Shown here one piece after another: positions 6,122 to 6,306 of a DNA stretch of 6,306 bases. The stretch spans positions 1 through 6,306 of the forward strand of contig JARFQK010000184.1 of NCBI GenBank assembly GCA_029287815.1, given 5' to 3'. Both the position numbers and the translations under genes were made by a program. Each line of letters starts with the position of its first letter. Position 1 is the first letter of the stretch. The DNA comes from Gammaproteobacteria bacterium (GTDB lineage: Bacteria > Pseudomonadota > Gammaproteobacteria > SZUA-229). The notes under the pieces were generated by a model. The model saw nothing but the letters and a program-made list of their open reading frames with translations, ran no database searches and was not told the DNA's origin.

Positions 6122-6306
6122 ATGCCTCAGACTTTTGAAAAACTCGCCGCGCCTGGAGTACAACGACTGCAGCCGTATCTGCCGGGCAAACCGGTCGAAG
6201 AACTCGAGCGCGAGCTCGGCATTACAGATTCGATCAAGCTGGCATCGAACGAAAATCCGTTGGGCCCAAGTGCAGCAGCCTTGCGAGCGATTGAACAGTG
6301 CTACCG
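6122..6306 (+). CDS. hisC: Histidinol-phosphate aminotransferase, N-terminal part (3'-truncated by the window)
   Basis: HisC is a PLP-dependent class I/II aminotransferase that converts imidazole acetol phosphate and glutamate to histidinol phosphate. Only 61 complete codons are visible. They contain the family's N-terminal hallmarks: the APGVQRLQPYLPGKPVEELE segment near the start and KLASNENPLGPS, the substrate-arm motif, at about residues 40-51. The catalytic lysine lies beyond the window. The start at 6122 is firm because an in-frame TGA lies at 6113-6115 and no other start falls between. No Shine-Dalgarno site precedes it, so it may depend on coupling to upstream translation. In the Pseudomonas supra-operon the gene in this position encodes a HisC that can also transaminate aromatic keto acids. 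Its position after pheA suggests it could aminate phenylpyruvate here too; that is an inference. Confidence 0.93.
   Translation, partial: MPQTFEKLAAPGVQRLQPYLPGKPVEELERELGITDSIKLASNENPLGPSAAALRAIEQCY

Noticed and set aside
5938..6138. A 66-codon + strand frame overlapping the repeat and the hisC start
   Set aside because: Its start lies inside the palindromic repeat, it has no ribosome binding site, and it overlaps the well-supported hisC start in another frame.

Overview
This window is a stretch of chromosomal core genome, most likely from a gammaproteobacterium. All genes are on the + strand: gyrA (5' end cut off by the window), serC, serA, pheA, a 321-base spacer with a palindromic repeat and a doubtful small ORF, and hisC (3' end cut off). 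The gyrA-serC-pheA-hisC order is the start of the 'aromatic supra-operon' known from Pseudomonas and relatives, which usually continues with tyrA, aroA, cmk and rpsA. GyrA resembles the gammaproteobacterial form, PheA is a fused chorismate mutase-prephenate dehydratase of the Pseudomonas kind, and codon use is moderately GC-rich. I cannot name a genus.

Layout: 1-2220 encodes DNA gyrase subunit A from just before the catalytic tyrosine to the C terminus. A 48-base spacer of about 17% GC follows. serC (2269-3351) encodes phosphoserine aminotransferase. A 160-base spacer (3352-3511) holds a small hairpin and a GGGGTCAGAC-type motif and may be a mobile-element relic. serA (3512-4675) encodes an ACT-domain phosphoglycerate dehydrogenase. 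pheA (4715-5800) follows after 39 bases. The spacer 5801-6121 holds a 72-base imperfect inverted repeat (5932-6003), inside an open frame that has good ribosome binding sites and stops 6 bases before the hisC start. hisC begins at 6122.

Function: SerA and SerC catalyse consecutive steps from 3-phosphoglycerate to phosphoserine. PheA turns chorismate into phenylpyruvate, and the HisC-type aminotransferase serves histidine synthesis and, in relatives, can also aminate phenylpyruvate. The block therefore links serine and aromatic amino acid synthesis, with gyrA at its head. SerA and PheA both end in an ACT domain, which suggests end-product feedback control.

I found no CRISPR array, tRNA, rRNA, phage, toxin or defence gene and no credible new system. 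The points worth a second look are in the spacers: the palindromic repeat and coupled small ORF before hisC, the AT-rich leader of serC without a Shine-Dalgarno site, and the placement of serA within the otherwise conserved cluster.
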